From a virus, in IMG/VR virus record IMGVR_UViG_3300042323_000213, positions 1 through 20,404 of that record: DNA of 20,404 bases; one strand, written 5' to 3'. Below the pieces are notes generated by a model. It ran no database searches and had not been told where the DNA came from. It was given only the letters and a program-made list of their open reading frames with translations. A program made the translations under genes and the position numbers. Position 1 is the first letter of the stretch. Every line of letters begins with the position of its first letter. This document shows, in pieces, positions 6,320-13,779 of the stretch.

Positions 6320-6691
6320 TTATAACTTATTGAAATCAGTAATACCAATCATCTTACCATTTGCATCATATAGAGCTATTCTATATGCAGATGCAGGTAA
6401 AGCGGTAGTATATACTTTTAATATATTATCTCCAGAATTTGCGTACATTACTTCTTTAGATACTACTCTATTTGCAATATCTAAAATTTTAACTGTCACA
6501 TTTCCTGCAGTTTCTAACTTTACGTTCATAGCCACTTCTGAAGTGACAAATTGAGATTGTAACTTAATACCAGCGGTTGCTGACATTTTTAATTCTGCGT
6601 TTGGATTTACAGGTTGAATTATATCAATTGGAGATTTTCTACATCCAACCAAGATGATTACTCCAAATAACACTAATAATACTTTTTTCAT
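6320..6691 (-). CDS. Lipoprotein with type IX sorting-domain-like fold
   Basis: The product has 123 residues. A lipoprotein signal ends in a lipobox LVGC at 14-17, so it should be lipidated and membrane-bound. The C-terminal 65 residues (GNVTVKILDIANRVVSKEV ... LPASAYRIALYDANGKMIG) show the strand pattern of the Bacteroidota T9SS type A sorting domain: V-x-I-x-D ... L-P-x-x-x-Y-R-I ... D-x-x-G-K. In secreted host proteins that domain sits at the end of a cargo; here it makes up nearly the whole mature protein. The next gene upstream encodes a paralogue with the same plan, 12 bp away. Confidence 0.75.
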   Translation of the reverse strand: MKKVLLVLFGVIILVGCRKSPIDIIQPVNPNAELKMSATAGIKLQSQFVTSEVAMNVKLETAGNVTVKILDIANRVVSKEVMYANSGDNILKVYTTALPASAYRIALYDANGKMIGITDFNKL

Positions 6692-6703
6692 TTTAATTCT
6701 ATT

Positions 6704-7057
6704 TTAATTTATTATCAGTAACGTTTTACCTATTTGGACACTATTCTCATCTTCCAAAGATAAATATAAATATCTAACAGGTAACGATTTTGTGTATAAC
6801 TTTAAGGAATTTTCCCCAATTTTACCAATTATTCTTTCTCTAGTAACTACTTGCTGACCTACTGAATCAAAAAGAGTAAGTGTATATATTCCTTCCGATT
6901 TTAAAGTGAACTTAAATTGTTCTCCGTTTCCAATAGATGCTTCTTTAACAGAAAATATATCTTCTACTTTTGGTGGTGGGGTTGGTTCTACTTCTACTTT
7001 TCTACAAGAGATTATAAAAACAACACAACACAATAAGATTAATATTAACTTTTTCAT
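6704..7057 (-). CDS. Lipoprotein, paralogue of the next gene
   Basis: The product has 117 residues. The lipoprotein signal ends IISC at 15-18, followed by RK and a Pro-rich spacer (EPTPPPK). The remainder matches its neighbour in layout: GIYTLTLFDSVGQQVVTRE, then GENSLKLYTKSLPVRYLYLSLED and a final KTLLIIN. This again resembles a T9SS type A sorting domain or the related Ig-like FlgD fold. Its ATG overlaps the stop of the upstream lectin/cohesin gene by one base (TAATG), so the genes are translationally coupled and the lipoprotein probably works with the secreted protein. Confidence 0.75.
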   Translation of the reverse strand: MKKLILILLCCVVFIISCRKVEVEPTPPPKVEDIFSVKEASIGNGEQFKFTLKSEGIYTLTLFDSVGQQVVTRERIIGKIGENSLKLYTKSLPVRYLYLSLEDENSVQIGKTLLIIN

Positions 7058-9348
7058 TATTTCATTTTTACTTTTAATGTGTTTCCGCTTTTATTTACTG
7101 CATCGGTGAATGAAATTGAAATTAAACCTAATACATTGTTCAATTTTGTTTGTGGTTTGAAACTGATTTTATATTCGGTAGTATTATCTAAAACCCCACC
7201 ATCAGTAATTAAAGAACCAAAATTTACATAATCACCTTTATCAGTTCCATAATTAGTTGGTGACCCCTTTGTCTTATAAGATACACTACTAAATTTCAAT
7301 AAACTATTATCGTAATTTAATTTGAATTGAGTTCCAACTAATTCTTGTTGTAATGGGTCAATCTTAATATATGCAGTAACACTATCTCCAATAATTTCAG
7401 TTATTATAGATGCGTTTATTTGATTTGATATTGGTAAACTCATTGGTATAACACTCATACTTCTAATAGAAGACCCTGCTATTGTAGGTGGAGTTTGTTG
7501 TGCCGAATGCGATAAGTTTACATCACCTATCCATGTAGCACTAACATTGTAAGTATTGTTTAATGTACCTGTATTTAAACTAAATGGATACAAACTTCTT
7601 GTATAATTGAATTGTGTATTCCAATTTGTTTTTGTTATAGCATCATATTCCGATTTACCATATAGTTTCATTAAATAAGTTAATGTCGAATATTGTGTAA
7701 GAGGTGCAACTCCTGTTAAGTGTTGTAATAATTTGTAAGTATCCGATTCATTGAATACTCCATTACCATCTACATCTGCGTTCATAAATTGAATGCCCGA
7801 TGTAAACTCTAATCCACTTTGATTTCCAAAAATACCACCATTTGATAATTCTTTAAATGCCAAATACACATCGGATACACTTACTATACTACTATATAAA
7901 TTGTTTAGTTCGGTTTGATTGGTATATGATAAATCAATTCCATGTTGTTTAAATACTGAATTTGGAGTAAATGTAAATTCTGCACTCCATCCCCAAAAAC
8001 TTCCAGCTCGTCTTATATAAGATGTAAATGATGAATTTGTGAAATTAAATTCTGTTGGTGTATAAATATAATATGCAGCCCATGTTCCATCATCCCATTG
8101 ATAAGTTACAGGTCCATCCCATACATCAAATAATTGTAAACTTGTAACATTACTTGGTGAAATACCTTGTGGGAATTCTCTTTTATCAATTAAAAGTTGG
8201 TATCGTTGATTTTGTGGTTCGTAATCATATACTACAAGCCACTCTACTTGTCCACCTGTTGTTGTTCCTCTAACACCATTACCATTTACTTTTATGGTAT
8301 CTAAATCATTTGTTAAATCAGTTTTACCCAATCCACTTATTGCTCTTGATGTATTAGTTGTTGTTCCCCATACATTATTTACATAAGTGTTTGCTTTGGC
8401 TGTAAATTTAGTTTCATCTACATTACTTCCAAAATCAATATTAAATCTTGCACTTAATACCTCTCCGTTTGTATGTGTTACTGAATTGGTATAAAACTCT
8501 GTAAATGTTGCGTTATCGGGATTAGTCCAAGTTCCAAATTCAATTACATAAGGATTTGAAAAATGGTTTGGTAAATCATTCCATTGAGAACCGCCACTCC
8601 ATTTAGTTACTGCGTAATCTTCGTTACCACTATTGTTTGGTTCACCCGGTGCCCAGTTATTATATTGACCAGGAATGTTTCCGTTTAGTTGGCCGTTATT
8701 GATTTTAATTAAAGTTCCTGCTTCAGGCCCTGCATCAATTGTCCATCTTGCTTCACTTGCTTCATCACTTAATGCAAACCAAATATTACCTTGTGGCACA
8801 TTATTGAAAATGAAAGCATCTTCATCGGCTGAAGTAATTGTTACCAAATATCCTTGTTGTCCTTTGAATGTTTGTTGTGATGCTAATGTTCTAGCATTTA
8901 TATAAGTTGCAGTTGTTGATATTGGTCTATAAAAATGTCCGTTTACACCATTGTAATAGTATCCCGTTGGGTTTATAGTTGCTGCTACTGATAATAAAAC
9001 ATTTCCTTTTACTGAACCTGTATTTACTTTTAATGATGCCAATGCTGTATTAATATTAGCCATTGTACCAGTTACCACCAAACGAGTCTTATTGCCCACT
9101 AATGTAAATCCACTTGCTGCGGTTAGGCCTGTTGTAGTAGTTAAATAGAAAGTTGTACCTGTTGGTGGGTTTACCAAACTGATTGATGCCAATAGCGTTG
9201 ATGTTGCATTGAACCCATTTAATACAAATCCACTTGCATCTTGTCCGTTTGTGGATTGTGTAAACGATTTAGAGTCCGGTGCAGATACACTCTGACCGAA
9301 CCCTAAATTTGTAATTAATAAAAATAAAAATATTAATAAGTTTCTCAT
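7057..9348 (-). CDS. Secreted C-type lectin protein with dockerin-like and cohesin-like domains
   Basis: The product has 763 residues with a signal peptide ending GFGQ (16-19). Residues 20-125 form a beta-rich Ig-like region. Residues about 127-272 are a C-type lectin-like domain: QGYLVTITSADEDAFI, IWFALSD, WAPGEPNN and QWNDLP. The EPN (236-238) and WND (256-258) calcium/sugar motifs are intact; EPN usually indicates mannose-type sugars. Residues 272-480 are unassigned beta-rich sequence. VSDVYLAFKE (491-500) and DVDGNGVFNESDTYKLLQHL (525-544) form a dockerin-like calcium-loop pair. Residues about 640-763 resemble a cohesin domain. It is probably exported and binds glycans on a cell or matrix. 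Its start overlaps the upstream stop by one base. Confidence 0.85.
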   Translation of the reverse strand: MRNLLIFLFLLITNLGFGQSVSAPDSKSFTQSTNGQDASGFVLNGFNATSTLLASISLVNPPTGTTFYLTTTTGLTAASGFTLVGNKTRLVVTGTMANINTALASLKVNTGSVKGNVLLSVAATINPTGYYYNGVNGHFYRPISTTATYINARTLASQQTFKGQQGYLVTITSADEDAFIFNNVPQGNIWFALSDEASEARWTIDAGPEAGTLIKINNGQLNGNIPGQYNNWAPGEPNNSGNEDYAVTKWSGGSQWNDLPNHFSNPYVIEFGTWTNPDNATFTEFYTNSVTHTNGEVLSARFNIDFGSNVDETKFTAKANTYVNNVWGTTTNTSRAISGLGKTDLTNDLDTIKVNGNGVRGTTTGGQVEWLVVYDYEPQNQRYQLLIDKREFPQGISPSNVTSLQLFDVWDGPVTYQWDDGTWAAYYIYTPTEFNFTNSSFTSYIRRAGSFWGWSAEFTFTPNSVFKQHGIDLSYTNQTELNNLYSSIVSVSDVYLAFKELSNGGIFGNQSGLEFTSGIQFMNADVDGNGVFNESDTYKLLQHLTGVAPLTQYSTLTYLMKLYGKSEYDAITKTNWNTQFNYTRSLYPFSLNTGTLNNTYNVSATWIGDVNLSHSAQQTPPTIAGSSIRSMSVIPMSLPISNQINASIITEIIGDSVTAYIKIDPLQQELVGTQFKLNYDNSLLKFSSVSYKTKGSPTNYGTDKGDYVNFGSLITDGGVLDNTTEYKISFKPQTKLNNVLGLISISFTDAVNKSGNTLKVKMK

Positions 9349-11030
9349 TAGTCTACTACAAGTTCTATCTTCTTACCAGTCGCATCAACAGCATCTGCTA
9401 GTACAAAGAAGAATAAACCGGCAGTATTGCTTAATGGAACTTTTGGTGTGAAGATTAATTTATATGGAATACCAGTTTTGATTCTAGAAACTTTTATTTG
9501 GTCAATAGAACCAAATGTTAATCTACCATTATCATGCGTTGAGAAATTGGTGATTGTAGAACCAGCATCAAATATTACATTATCTAATGTTAATTTTGTT
9601 GAATCATAATTCATAATAACCTGTAAACCCGCTAAACCTTCTTTGGTTAATCTAGTACTTAAAACAACTTTACCACCTTCTAATGTAGATACTACACTTA
9701 AAGATGCTTGTTCTAATTTAGCACTTTCATATGAATTTGATTGATATGAAGTCATCGCCATTGTTGACATACTCTTTATAGTAGCAACATCCGATGTGCC
9801 AGGATTAGCTGCATTTGTAAAGATACCACTTGCTATTCTTGCAGCTACAGTATCAGGATGAGATGAATGTGACCAATCCAAATCACCACCCCATGCAAAT
9901 ACAGCATCCACAGTTTGTGCGGGTTGTGTAACATATACTCTATATTTTGAAGTACCATCTAACCAACTCTGATTTAACAATCCACTATTCCATCTCCAAG
10001 AAGTTGCAGTTGATGTTGGTACAAATGCGTTAGCCGATACGTCTTGTCCCATTACATAAGCAAATGCGAAATACGAATCTGCTTCGGTGAAGGTCATATC
10101 ATTTTTAGTAATATTACCAATCTTCTTTTCTAAATTTGGTCTTGTAAAATAATTCGCAGTACCACTAATATCAGTTTGTGAAATACCTAAAAATGATTTG
10201 TATGCATCCGATACAGTTATTACATTATTCATCCAACTCTTTTGTGATGCGGGTGATACAAAAACACCCAATGAATCACCAACTTTAACACCTGATGTGA
10301 ATATAACCTCACCACTACCATCCAATGCTTTTTGTTGAAGTGGTTGTTGTGACCAATCAATATCACCAGTACCATCTGTTTTCAATCTCATTAATTGAAC
10401 ATTATGGTCAGCAATATTATATCCGGATGGGAATAGTACTCTTACTTTAAAGAAAGAAGTATTACCGGTAACTCCGCTAATTGATAAAGGGCCGGATGTT
10501 GTTTTTACATATGGAATATTTGCACCAGTAGCACTATCTAAACCATATGCTAAATCTAATTTGTGAAAGTTTTGATAAGTGTTTTGGTCTTTGATAATAT
10601 ACTTTTGAGTTGCTATTACACCATTAACCGATTGGTCTGCTCTTTGAACTGCTAATTGTCCAACGTTCCAATCCGCATTTACAGCATATCCCCAAGGTGT
10701 AGTGGTATATTGACCATATAAAGATGTATCACTCACATTTGCATTTGAGGTGAACTTATAGTTAGTCCAACCGGTATAATAAGTTTGTGATTGACTACCT
10801 TGTGAGAAAGCAGTAGATACATAAGTTAAAGCCTTATTATTAAATTGGTATCTTAACCAAAAATAACGTGGTTTAGTTGTACCTTTATCTACGCTATACG
10901 TTACCGTTACAGTATCGCCAACTTTATAAGGTCCTGCTGAAATAGATTGGTTTACAACTATTTGAGCTTCTGTATTAAATGATAATAGGGATATCACTAA
11001 TACTCCTAAAAATGTTAATAATTTTTTCAT
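9348..11030 (-). CDS. Secreted cohesin/dockerin-like protein
   Basis: The likely start is ATG 11030 (MKKLLTFLG), 1 nt after the upstream stop, giving 560 residues; a longer frame from 11051 would overlap the upstream gene. The signal peptide ends NTEAQ. The mature N-terminus (GPYKVGDTVTVTYSVDKG) looks like a cohesin or Ig-like strand pair. The centre has VSDAYKSFLGIS and NDMTFTEADSYFAFAYVMG, aligned with the dockerin-like part of the next protein but with fewer calcium ligands. The last 120 residues match the neighbour's cohesin-like end (LAGLQVIMNYDSTKLTLDNV ... GIPYKLIFTPKVPLSNTAGL). The two proteins are paralogous over this half. No lectin domain is seen. Secretion is clear; function is not. 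Confidence 0.8.
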   Translation of the reverse strand: MKKLLTFLGVLVISLLSFNTEAQIVVNQSISAGPYKVGDTVTVTYSVDKGTTKPRYFWLRYQFNNKALTYVSTAFSQGSQSQTYYTGWTNYKFTSNANVSDTSLYGQYTTTPWGYAVNADWNVGQLAVQRADQSVNGVIATQKYIIKDQNTYQNFHKLDLAYGLDSATGANIPYVKTTSGPLSISGVTGNTSFFKVRVLFPSGYNIADHNVQLMRLKTDGTGDIDWSQQPLQQKALDGSGEVIFTSGVKVGDSLGVFVSPASQKSWMNNVITVSDAYKSFLGISQTDISGTANYFTRPNLEKKIGNITKNDMTFTEADSYFAFAYVMGQDVSANAFVPTSTATSWRWNSGLLNQSWLDGTSKYRVYVTQPAQTVDAVFAWGGDLDWSHSSHPDTVAARIASGIFTNAANPGTSDVATIKSMSTMAMTSYQSNSYESAKLEQASLSVVSTLEGGKVVLSTRLTKEGLAGLQVIMNYDSTKLTLDNVIFDAGSTITNFSTHDNGRLTFGSIDQIKVSRIKTGIPYKLIFTPKVPLSNTAGLFFFVLADAVDATGKKIELVVD

Positions 11031-11031
11031 C

Positions 11032-11688
11032 TTACTTTGCGTTTTTACCAAATAGTTTTTTAATTAAACTATCCGATGCTTTTTTAAGGGCGTTGCTCAA
11101 GGAAGTTTGATTGAATTTACCACCCTGGTCAACAATTAACGTAGACATTGATATTTCAGATGAACTTTCTTCCACCACCACTTCTTTCTCCTTCTTTCCA
11201 TCTTTATAAAGAATACCTTGTAGTCTTACAACCACTTCTTCTTCTCCTTTATGAAAAACTGAAATATTTGTTTTTGTAGATAACACATCCAAATAAACAA
11301 TATTTACTTTTAATTTGTATGGTGCATCCGGAGCTAAATCATATCCTTTTTCCTGAAGATATTCTTCTAATATATTTTTTACCCCAAATGCCAAATTACG
11401 ATTTCCGGCTAATTTACCAATCTTAACCTGGTTTTCAACACCTTCAACCCAAACGTGGTCTGATTCTTCATACCAAATATTTTCTGGATTATTTTTGAAT
11501 GTACCGTCAATTCTATGAGTAATTTCATTAGAGAGTTCGGTAGCCCATTGTTCTCTACCACTAATTTGTAGAAATACAAAGAACAATTGGAATACGAGTG
11601 CAAATCCTATAAAAAGACCAACACCCAGTAAAAACATTTTGAACAATAACTCTTTAAAGTTCAAAACAGTTGATTTAATGTATTGCAT
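11032..11688 (-). CDS. Membrane-anchored protein, CsgG-like fold possible
   Basis: The product has 218 residues. An uncleaved membrane helix at about 14-42 is followed by a periplasmic-type domain. The region VKIGKLAGNRNLAFGVKNILEEYLQEKGYDL, the strands YKLKVNIVYLDVLSTK and VVVRLQGILYKDGKKEKEV, and a last helix FNQTSLSNALKKASDSLIKKL follow the order of small CsgG/YajG-type lipoprotein folds. The final segment is similar to the end of the 242-aa CsgG-like protein (FNQSTISISTKKALDIA...LIKK). It opens the surface operon and is 1 nt from the secreted cohesin-like gene. A role in moving or anchoring the secreted proteins is an inference from context. Confidence 0.7.
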   Translation of the reverse strand: MQYIKSTVLNFKELLFKMFLLGVGLFIGFALVFQLFFVFLQISGREQWATELSNEITHRIDGTFKNNPENIWYEESDHVWVEGVENQVKIGKLAGNRNLAFGVKNILEEYLQEKGYDLAPDAPYKLKVNIVYLDVLSTKTNISVFHKGEEEVVVRLQGILYKDGKKEKEVVVEESSSEISMSTLIVDQGGKFNQTSLSNALKKASDSLIKKLFGKNAK

Positions 11689-11787
11689 GATTTTTCCTGC
11701 TTATTATATTAGTATAACAAGTTACGGAACACTTATCACAACGAAATTTTGTAAAACTATTGCAGAAACTAATTGGACACAAATAAA

Positions 11788-11820
11788 AAGAGTATCCAAA
11801 CATAAATATCGGATACTCTT
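11788..11820 (-). terminator. Intrinsic terminator after the sigma factor unit, with promoter motif in its loop
   Basis: The 10-bp perfect stem AAGAGTATCC (11788-11797) and GGATACTCTT (11811-11820) encloses a 13-nt loop, followed on the minus strand by TTTATTT. It lies 27 bp beyond the stop at 11847. The loop carries the ATATTTAT motif. Confidence 0.8.
11802..11809 (-). promoter_or_regulatory. ATATTTAT motif inside the terminator loop
   Basis: The minus strand reads CCGATATTTATGTTTGG. It is 114 bp before the start at 11688, the first gene of the surface operon. The 158-bp gap between 11688 and 11847 holds this hairpin and otherwise no recognisable feature. Confidence 0.4.
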
Positions 11821-11846
11821 AAAATAGTATTATTTTTAATGTTAAA

Positions 11847-12212
11847 TTATAAATTTCTCAATTTATAAAGGGTAGAATATATTAATTTCTCAACATTATC
11901 AACTTCGTTCTGTATCCAACTAGCTGATAATTCTTCGGTTTTTCTATTTGTTTGTACAAATTTTAATAGGTCTTCAAAGTATTCAATGATATTCTCAATT
12001 GATGCATCATTATCAATTCCCTTTACTGCTTTGAATTCAATCAAACCCGCCATTCCTTGATAACCTTCTACTAAACCATCTATTAATCCTACTATACCAT
12101 CGTAGTATGCTTCTAAAGCAAGATGTGGAGCTAATCCGTTTGGAGATACTCTTAAATGAAACACATGCGCCTGTGTTCTGCTGTGTAATAACATTGAAGC
12201 TAAATCTGTCAT
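11847..12212 (-). CDS. Dps/ferritin-like helical protein (DUF5856-like)
   Basis: The product has 121 residues, all helical. The N-terminal helix has H10, H16 and H19, followed by HLALEAYYDGIVGLIDGLVEG (30-50). The pattern H...H...H-x-x-x-E-x-Y-Y-D resembles the ferroxidase helices of Dps proteins (WH...F..LH...E..Y....D), and the size is slightly below Dps (about 150). I recall this phage family as DUF5856, whose role is not established. Dps proteins bind DNA and oxidise iron; whether the residues here form a metal site cannot be settled by eye. It follows the sigma factor gene by 18 bp and ends before a strong terminator. Confidence 0.7.
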   Translation of the reverse strand: MTDLASMLLHSRTQAHVFHLRVSPNGLAPHLALEAYYDGIVGLIDGLVEGYQGMAGLIEFKAVKGIDNDASIENIIEYFEDLLKFVQTNRKTEELSASWIQNEVDNVEKLIYSTLYKLRNL

Positions 12213-12230
12213 ATTATAATCCTTTATAGA

Positions 12231-12953
12231 TTATAAATATTCCTCTTTCCAAAAATCGTTACTTGGTGATGTAATCATTCCGTGGTCTAAATAATCATTC
12301 AACATCTTTACCTGATGTTTCTTCATTTCGTTTACCACTTTTGTAATGTAGTGAGTCTTACAATCTGTCATTTCTCTAATAAGAAGATATAAATGTTTCT
12401 TATTAAAGTTTTCTATAAATCTACTTCTGCGGAATAACTCTAATACTGCGTCTGCAATTTGTATATCTCTTTTCTTTGTAAATACTTTGGTAAGATTCTG
12501 GTCCCAATATTTGAGCATTAAATCTTTGAATTCCACAAACTCATTTCCTTGCTCAACTTCTCTAAAGTCATCTTCAGGATTCCAACTTTCTGGCATTTCA
12601 GAAAGTAGTGCAGTCTTTTTGAAGCGTTTGTAGTTACCATTATTTTTTAGAATCAAATGGTTTTTTGCAACAATAGAAAAATAAGAGAATGCTTTACCCT
12701 TACCTTCTTTGAACATATGTATTTTTTCAATGAGAGTAGATACCACTTCCATTTGAATATCTTCTTTGGATACATCAAAATATGAAAACTTAAATGTATT
12801 GAGAATATTTTCCGCTAATTTCTCAAATGGATATTTTATACTTTCTTCGTAAATTTTATTTCTAAATTTAAAATCTTCAGATTTGTTATATTCTATAATG
12901 GCTCTTTCGGTATCCATTGTAAAATACATTTTTTCCTTCTTTTTTCTAGGCAT
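12231..12953 (-). CDS. Late-transcription sigma factor, T4 gp55-like
   Basis: The product has 240 residues, longer than T4 gp55 (185). After a basic start (MPRKKKEKMYFTMDTERAI) come helices with NKIYEESIKYPFEKLAENILN. The sigma region 2-like core spans about 65-110 (DIQMEVVSTLIEKI, GKGKAFSYFSIVAKNHLI), the part that contacts RNA polymerase and the -10 DNA. The C-terminal part (CKTHYITKVVNEMKKHQVKML) could be a second DNA- or clamp-binding region. Proteins of this kind direct host RNA polymerase to late promoters with only a -10 element. It is transcribed from a host-type promoter at 13263-13294 and lies between a small membrane protein and the Dps-like protein. The repeated ATATTTAT motif is a candidate target. 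Confidence 0.8.
   Translation of the reverse strand: MPRKKKEKMYFTMDTERAIIEYNKSEDFKFRNKIYEESIKYPFEKLAENILNTFKFSYFDVSKEDIQMEVVSTLIEKIHMFKEGKGKAFSYFSIVAKNHLILKNNGNYKRFKKTALLSEMPESWNPEDDFREVEQGNEFVEFKDLMLKYWDQNLTKVFTKKRDIQIADAVLELFRRSRFIENFNKKHLYLLIREMTDCKTHYITKVVNEMKKHQVKMLNDYLDHGMITSPSNDFWKEEYL
12233..12240 (-). promoter_or_regulatory. ATATTTAT motif overlapping the sigma factor stop codon
   Basis: The minus strand reads GAATATTTATAATC, including the last codons and stop of the sigma gene, 21 bp before ATG 12212. The match may simply be coding for Glu-Tyr-Leu-stop; its position relative to the next start fits the other copies. Confidence 0.3.
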
Positions 12954-12956
12954 GTT

Positions 12957-13244
12957 TTAGATTTCGTTTTTATATGTTTCTATTGTTTCCTTTAATTCAG
13001 AAAACACAGCTCCTACTTCATCATCGGATTCAAATGAACCTCTAATATCAATTTCTTTCATTTTTTGGAGCATCGATTCTATTTTAATTTGAGTACCGAT
13101 TTGTCTATCATCGTAATCTCTAATAGTATCCATCAATTGTTCATTTTGCTTGACAAAGTTTATCCCTCTAATTAATAGAAGGATATTAAATATTATTGAA
13201 GCTGGTAATAATATTATTAGTAAGAATCCAATTAAATAATCCAT
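12957..13244 (-). CDS. Small membrane protein with coiled-coil tail
   Basis: The product has 95 residues. One membrane helix at about 3-27 (LIGFLLIILLPASIIFNILLLI) is followed by charged helical sequence with coiled-coil character (QIGTQIKIESMLQKMKEIDI; EVGAVFSELKETIETYKNEI). It is the first gene after a host-type promoter, with about 15 nt of leader, and ends 3 nt before the sigma factor gene. No family recognised. Confidence 0.7.
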   Translation of the reverse strand: MDYLIGFLLIILLPASIIFNILLLIRGINFVKQNEQLMDTIRDYDDRQIGTQIKIESMLQKMKEIDIRGSFESDDEVGAVFSELKETIETYKNEI

Positions 13245-13262
13245 AAAATTTTAATTAATATA

Positions 13263-13294
13263 CAAATATACAATTTTTTATTGAAACTACCAAA
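13263..13294 (-). promoter_or_regulatory. Bacteroidota-type promoter for the sigma factor unit
   Basis: On the minus strand TTTG (13294-13291), exactly 20 nt, then TATATTTG (13270-13263). This fits the known Bacteroides/Flavobacterium consensus TTTG-N19-21-TAnnTTTG. The start codon at 13244 follows after 18 nt. Confidence 0.8.
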
Positions 13295-13295
13295 T

Positions 13296-13526
13296 TTAAG
13301 CTTCACCCATTTTACCACCAAACATAGAACTATTAAAATAATCTATTTCCATTTCGTTTCTGGCTTTTTTTATTTCTCTTTGGGCCCACTCCATTTTATC
13401 CTTAAATCTATCATCAAGTTTTTCTTCCTTAATTTTTTTAGTTTCTATTAACTCATCTACTAATGCTTCCAATAACAATTGTAAGGTTAATATTCTTTCG
13501 TTTTGTGCTGCTAATAATTCTTTCAT
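13296..13526 (-). CDS. Small coiled-coil protein, 76 aa
   Basis: The product is almost entirely helical and charged, with a Leu heptad pattern at the start (LLAAQNERILTLQLLLEALVDELIETKK) and a Gly-rich end (SSMFGGKMGEA). Its ATG overlaps the upstream TGA by 4 bp, so translation is coupled. Its last codons abut the promoter of the next unit. No family recognised; its size and place near the sigma gene bring to mind a transcription co-factor such as T4 gp33, but no similarity was seen. Confidence 0.7.
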   Translation of the reverse strand: MKELLAAQNERILTLQLLLEALVDELIETKKIKEEKLDDRFKDKMEWAQREIKKARNEMEIDYFNSSMFGGKMGEA

Positions 13527-13768
13527 GCTAATTCAATTGAGCCACTATAAGCGGTTTGAAAGATTTGTGATAGTTCTGAATCCAAATCTTTTTTATATTC
13601 TATACCAAATGCTTTTCTTACTGATAACGATGTGTATCCCATAGCTCCTGCCATTCTCATACACATTCTTTTGTATTCCCAAACATCCATATCGTTTGGT
13701 ACTTCAAATTCTATTTTAGAAGCTTCTCTATTTTCTTCTTCATCTATGATAAATATTAATTTTGCCAT
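13523..13768 (-). CDS. Small conserved-looking phage protein, 81 aa
   Basis: The start MAKLIFIIDEEEN at 13768 is chosen over ATG 13795, which lies inside the upstream gene and would add nine residues. A beta-strand (KLIFIIDEE) and strand KIEFEVPNDMDVWEYKRMC lead into a helix and a Met-rich MCMRMAGAMGY. The end is SELSQIFQTAYSG. It overlaps the next gene by 4 bp. No family recognised. Confidence 0.7.
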   Translation of the reverse strand: MAKLIFIIDEEENREASKIEFEVPNDMDVWEYKRMCMRMAGAMGYTSLSVRKAFGIEYKKDLDSELSQIFQTAYSGSIELA

Positions 13769-13779
13769 TTGTTTAGAAT

